This document shows, in pieces, positions 60,745 to 64,000 of a DNA stretch of 64,000 nt (the first letter of the stretch is position 1; each line of letters opens with the position of its first letter). This DNA comes from Arcicella rosea. Its GTDB lineage: Bacteria > Bacteroidota > Bacteroidia > Cytophagales > Spirosomataceae. The position numbers and the translations under genes are program-made. The stretch is taken from assembly GCF_040543805.1 (NCBI RefSeq), contig NZ_JBEUMS010000006.1:124001-188000 (forward strand). Reading direction: 5' to 3'. The notes beneath the pieces were generated by a model. That model did not search any database. It worked only from the letters and a program-made list of their open reading frames with translations, and had not been told where the DNA came from.

Positions 60745-60822
60745 TGCGTAATGATGAATGCGTAGTGTTTTTAACGATAAACTTTTAACTTATTACTCAT
60801 TCATCATTACGCACTACGCATT
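60743..60822. repeat. Imperfect hairpin with swapped modules
   Basis: The 16-bp segment TGCGTAATGATGAATG (60745-60760) pairs perfectly with 60798-60813. A second module, AATGCGTAGT (60757-60766), pairs with 60813-60822. In the right arm the modules are in an order that cannot pair both at once, so two alternative folds exist. It lies between the methyltransferase stop and the DUF1003 gene. Confidence 0.75.
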
Positions 60823-60831
60823 AAAAAAGTT

Positions 60832-61392
60832 ATGAAAAAAGACATCAATTTTGAGCAACTTTTAGCGGATGAGAATCAGCATTTACAGAAGCTCCATCAA
60901 ATCGTTGAAGAAACGATAAAATCTGAACGATTGATTGTCCAGAATCTATTAAATCCACCCAGCGAAACAATCACGAAAGGTCAAGCTATATCAGACAAAG
61001 TAGCTCAGTTTGGTGGAAGTTGGAAATTCATCATCATGTTTGGAGTAATCCTAACACTTTGGATTATTTTCAATACTGTTATGATTGTTCAGTACAGATT
61101 CGACCCTTATCCATTTATTTTGATGAATTTAGTACTTTCTTGTATTGCTGCTTTGCAAGCACCAATCATTATGATGAGCCAAAATCGTCAGGAAGAAAAA
61201 GATAGAATGAGAAGTGAAAATGACTACTTGATTAACCTGAAAGCAGAAATGCAAATCAGAAGTTTGCAACAAAAGATGGATTTGCTGTTGGAAGAACAAA
61301 TCAAAACCTTGTTTGAATCTCAAGCAAAACAATTTGCTTTACTTGATGAAATCAAGAAGAAACTTGATAAAATGGATAACAAAAAACTTTAG
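60832..61392 (+). CDS. DUF1003 membrane protein
   Basis: A 186-residue protein with an N-terminal soluble part, two transmembrane helices (about 65-83 and 93-112) joined by a short loop (YRFDPYPFIL), and a long C-terminal coiled coil (about 120-186, QNRQEEKDRMRSENDYLINLKAEMQI). The motif DKVAQFGGSWKFI leads into helix 1; PFILMNLVLSCIAALQAPIIMMSQNRQ covers helix 2. This is the DUF1003 family, of unknown function. It precedes the pentapeptide gene by 21 bp, in probable operon. Confidence 0.88.
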   Translation: MKKDINFEQLLADENQHLQKLHQIVEETIKSERLIVQNLLNPPSETITKGQAISDKVAQFGGSWKFIIMFGVILTLWIIFNTVMIVQYRFDPYPFILMNLVLSCIAALQAPIIMMSQNRQEEKDRMRSENDYLINLKAEMQIRSLQQKMDLLLEEQIKTLFESQAKQFALLDEIKKKLDKMDNKKL

Positions 61393-61413
61393 TTTGCGAT
61401 AAAATATACAAGA

Positions 61414-61983
61414 ATGAACGAAGAATTTTATGAACAAGTTTTTGAAAAAATTGACTTTTCAAAACAAGTAATTACTGGTAAAGAATACGATAGTTGCACT
61501 TTTAAAAACTGTGATTTTTCGAATACTAATCTATCCAACAAAGATTTTATTGATTGTACTTTCGAGAGTTGTAATCTTAGTAGCGTCAACTTGAACAATG
61601 CAAGTTTAAAAACAGTAAAATTCATTGATTGTAAAATCATTGGTGTAGATTTTAGTATCAGTAAAGAATTCTTATTTTCAGTATATTTTAAAAATTGTTC
61701 GCTAAATTATACTTACTTCTTCAAGAATAAATTGAAGAAAACTAAATTTGAACATTGTCAGATTCAAGAAGCAAATTTTAGTGAAGCAGATTTAACTGGC
61801 GCATCGTTCAATCATTGTGATTTATTAAATACTGTTTTTGAGCAAACAAATCTGACTCAAACAGATTTTAGAACAGCCGAACATTACGCCATCAATCCAG
61901 AGAAAAATAACATTAAAAAGGCGAAATTTTCTTATGATGGCATCAGAGGTTTGCTGTACCAATATGATATTGTGATTGAGTAA
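61414..61983 (+). CDS. Pentapeptide-repeat protein
   Basis: A 189-residue protein made mostly of pentapeptide repeats of the A(N/D)LXX type, e.g. CDFSNTNLSNKDFIDCTFESCNL, ANFSEADLTGASFNHCDLLN and TVFEQTNLTQTDF. These fold into a right-handed quadrilateral beta-helix. Some such proteins (Qnr, McbG, MfpA) mimic DNA and bind gyrase; most have no known role. Cys and Phe at the central positions are usual here. No transport signal is present. It lies between a DUF1003 gene and upp, on the same strand. Confidence 0.87.
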   Translation: MNEEFYEQVFEKIDFSKQVITGKEYDSCTFKNCDFSNTNLSNKDFIDCTFESCNLSSVNLNNASLKTVKFIDCKIIGVDFSISKEFLFSVYFKNCSLNYTYFFKNKLKKTKFEHCQIQEANFSEADLTGASFNHCDLLNTVFEQTNLTQTDFRTAEHYAINPEKNNIKKAKFSYDGIRGLLYQYDIVIE

Positions 61984-62016
61984 AACATCCTTGAAACTTT
62001 ATTCTAAACAAAAACT

Positions 62017-62661
62017 ATGTTTATCTTAACTTCAAATAACTCGATAGCGAATCATTTTATCGCTGAACTTCGTGATGTAAAAATTCAACAAGATTCGATG
62101 AGATTTCGGAAAAATCTGGAGCGATTAGGAGAAGTATTAGCTTATGAAATTTCAAAAACATTATCCTATCAAAGTACCGAAATACAAACGCCATTGGCAA
62201 TTGCAACAAGCAATTTATTGTTGAACCAGCCTGTGTTAGTGACAATACTGAGAGCAGGTTTGCCATTTCATCAAGGTTTTGTGAATGTATTTGATAAAGC
62301 AGAAAATGCTTTTATTGGTGCTTACAGAGGGAAACATAGTGCAGACGAAAGTTTTGAAGTTGAAATGGATTACTTGGCGAGTCCAGATTTAACAGATAAA
62401 ACCATTATTTTAATCGACCCAATGTTGGCGACTGGGAAATCTTTATTGAAATCTTATCAAGCTTTATTGAAACATGGAAAACCCAAAAAAATAATTATTT
62501 CATCAGCAATAGCCGCACCAGAAGGAATTGCTTTTTTGCAAGAACAAATACCCGAAGCAGAACTTTTCATTGCAACAGTCGATGAATGTTTGAACGAAAA
62601 ATATTACATCGTGCCAGGTTTGGGCGATGCGGGAGATTTAGCTTATGGTTTGAAACTATAG
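62017..62661 (+). CDS. upp: Uracil phosphoribosyltransferase
   Basis: Salvages uracil to UMP with PRPP. The 214-residue protein has the PRPP-binding loop IILIDPMLATGKSLLKSYQAL, the upstream LRAGLPFHQGF and the C-terminal uracil-binding IVPGLGDAGDLAYG. All are intact. It is possibly the last gene of a plus-strand run with DUF1003 and the pentapeptide gene. Its stop overlaps the end of the convergent DUF2851 gene by 6 bp, so no intergenic terminator exists. Confidence 0.95.
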   Translation: MFILTSNNSIANHFIAELRDVKIQQDSMRFRKNLERLGEVLAYEISKTLSYQSTEIQTPLAIATSNLLLNQPVLVTILRAGLPFHQGFVNVFDKAENAFIGAYRGKHSADESFEVEMDYLASPDLTDKTIILIDPMLATGKSLLKSYQALLKHGKPKKIIISSAIAAPEGIAFLQEQIPEAELFIATVDECLNEKYYIVPGLGDAGDLAYGLKL

Positions 62662-63942
62662 TTTTTCTCGCAACAAGCTAATTCCTACTTCACAAGACAG
62701 GCATTTTTTATGATGACAAAAAACATTGAACCATTCAATACCAGCTTGCGAATCAAAAGCGGACTTCATTGGTAAATCTAGTATTTGCCAATGTTTAGTA
62801 ATATTATTCTCTTCAGCAGGTAATTCTTCTAAAAACCGAATCGCTTTTTCAAGATAAAGTACTTCATCTTTTTGCTGGCTATAAGCCACCAATAAAGGCA
62901 CAATTGTATTAATAATTACATTTTGCACAGAACTTTCGCCAATGATTGCTACTTTTCCATTAGCTTTTTTGCCGAATAAATAATGTTCTTGCCAATAAGC
63001 AGATTGTTTTACTCGCATGATTTTATAAACATTCTCAACATTTTCAAAATGTAACATCACTGAAAATAGATTGATGTTTTCTTGAATAATTTTGGCAAAC
63101 TGTGCCAAACGAACAGTTGGAAAATTAGCAGGTCTGAGACGTAAAAACTTCCATTCATGTAAACCCAATACTTTATCTTGAAGTTGATACTTCGCAGCAA
63201 GAAATTGAAACTCTTTCGCCAATCTACTTTGGTATTCATCTACTACATCAATTGAAGTAAGAAAACCAGCTACGCCAAACAACAAAGCTTCAATTTGAAA
63301 AAGATTATCACGATGTTTACTCAACACTTTCAGCGGTAAATTTTGTGCTAGTCTGATAAAAGGCTCTGCGTTGAGTTTAAACCCAAAGTTTTTTGCCAAT
63401 ACTTGATATGCAGTTTCTTCCCAATCTTGTTTATTCTTATGAAGATATTTGTGGATAATAGAAGCCTTACTTTCCAATCTCTGCATCAATACTTTATCCA
63501 GCATTGCAAATTTCTTTAAAGATGAAACCTGTTGAAATTGTGTTTGACAAGCAATTTGCGCCTTACTTTCTACTAAACTTGAATACTTTTTGATTAAAGC
63601 TATATCTGTTTTGTCAGAAAGTGTCATCGTAGGAATTTTAGTATTATCACTTCGGAAAATCGGTTTGTCGTCTTCCCATACTACATGAAGAATCACATTT
63701 TGATAAGCAGCATCAGAATGATGTGAATGAAGATTCCAATCAGAAGATTTTAAATGGATTTCAACAGCACCCACCCACTCAACCTCGCCAATCAGGATAC
63801 GAGTATCTTGAAAATCAGCACCAGCATCCGTATTGTATCTTCCAATTTTTAATACTTGAAGAGATTCATTATCAGTAGTTTGAAGGCAAGATTTATCAAA
63901 ATATTGAAATTGCCAGAGAAAGTGTAGAAAAGTCTCGTTCAT
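62656..63942 (-). CDS. DUF2851 family protein
   Basis: A 428-residue cytoplasmic protein starting at 63942 (MNETFLHFLWQFQYFD), the usual family N-terminus; the frame is open to 63996. The family pattern is visible: GRYNTDAGADFQDTRILIGEVEWVGAVEIHLKSSDWNLHSHHSDAAYQNVILHVVW, then a helical region, then a Cys-rich end (CHHKKCLSCEVG). The N-terminal part (GADF...EVEWVGxVEIH) is nuclease-like in arrangement, but I know of no experimental function. It is convergent with upp. Confidence 0.85.
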   Translation of the reverse strand: MNETFLHFLWQFQYFDKSCLQTTDNESLQVLKIGRYNTDAGADFQDTRILIGEVEWVGAVEIHLKSSDWNLHSHHSDAAYQNVILHVVWEDDKPIFRSDNTKIPTMTLSDKTDIALIKKYSSLVESKAQIACQTQFQQVSSLKKFAMLDKVLMQRLESKASIIHKYLHKNKQDWEETAYQVLAKNFGFKLNAEPFIRLAQNLPLKVLSKHRDNLFQIEALLFGVAGFLTSIDVVDEYQSRLAKEFQFLAAKYQLQDKVLGLHEWKFLRLRPANFPTVRLAQFAKIIQENINLFSVMLHFENVENVYKIMRVKQSAYWQEHYLFGKKANGKVAIIGESSVQNVIINTIVPLLVAYSQQKDEVLYLEKAIRFLEELPAEENNITKHWQILDLPMKSAFDSQAGIEWFNVFCHHKKCLSCEVGISLLREKL

Positions 63943-64000
63943 AAGTGTTTCAAAATAATTGTTTAAACAAAAATAATGAGTTTGAGGAATTTTCATTCAT

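Overview
The window reads as a chromosomal segment from an AT-rich member of the Bacteroidota, most likely order Cytophagales (an Emticicia/Arcicella-like relative is my guess; genus is not provable from this sequence). Reasons: a SusC/SusD pair, a subtilase with a type IX secretion C-terminal sorting domain, DUF6089, DUF349 and DUF2851 family proteins, a bacillithiol-system YtxJ protein, a CrtW-type carotenoid ketolase, many lipoproteins with a Cys at residues 15-23, almost no Shine-Dalgarno sequences, and promoters of the Bacteroidota form TTTG-N17-20-TAnnTTTG (clearest before the tRNA-Thr at 47.5 kb and before uppS at 34.6 kb). It is mostly housekeeping and cell-envelope DNA. No transposase, integrase, phage gene, CRISPR array or recognisable defence system was found.

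Layout. 0-8 kb: a lipoprotein, a secreted subtilase coupled to a lipoprotein, an M61 peptidase, another lipoprotein and guaA. 8-14 kb: a minus-strand envelope cluster of a DUF1343/NamZ lipoprotein, an SGNH-fold membrane protein, a GT39-like integral membrane glycosyltransferase and an MBOAT O-acyltransferase, which may make or modify a surface glycan. 14-23 kb: FtsX-like permease, ROK kinase, DUF1328 mini-protein, transglutaminase, rsgA-waaA, ytxJ, OsmC, an outer-membrane protein and lipA. 23-30 kb: SusD/SusC, a divergent DeoR regulator, and aroB. 29.5-39.3 kb: a long minus-strand envelope block (alpha/beta hydrolase, CBS protein, nadK, two DUF6089 proteins, uppS, bamA, two Skp/OmpH chaperones). 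39.9-48 kb: two convergent FAD oxidoreductases, a haloperoxidase lipoprotein, an RsmF/Nop2-like methyltransferase that lacks both catalytic cysteines, DUF349, and tRNA-Thr(TGT). 48-54 kb: nadE-coaX, a large outer-membrane receptor-like protein and a 53-residue small ORF. 54-64 kb: pgeF, a polysaccharide deacetylase, an M28 peptidase, a repeat-rich spacer, crtW, an unknown gene plus methyltransferase, DUF1003, a pentapeptide-repeat protein, upp and DUF2851.

The least ordinary material lies between the genes. At least five intergenic spacers hold long imperfect hairpins, each built from its own short tandem repeat (7-9 bp units). A spacer at 57.6 kb carries about six copies of a 42-bp unit that keeps one reading frame (14 residues per unit), followed by a terminator and two long inverted repeats. 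Inside genes, the points of interest are the double Cys-to-Ser change in the RsmF-like protein and a 27-residue Gly/Tyr-rich insertion in BamA. Several starts were moved downstream of the longest reading frame where a signal peptide, conserved N-terminus or promoter decided it (M61, guaA, namZ, osmC, bamA, second DUF6089, haloperoxidase, small lipoprotein, pgeF, DUF2851). All functional calls come from reading motifs; no database search was run.
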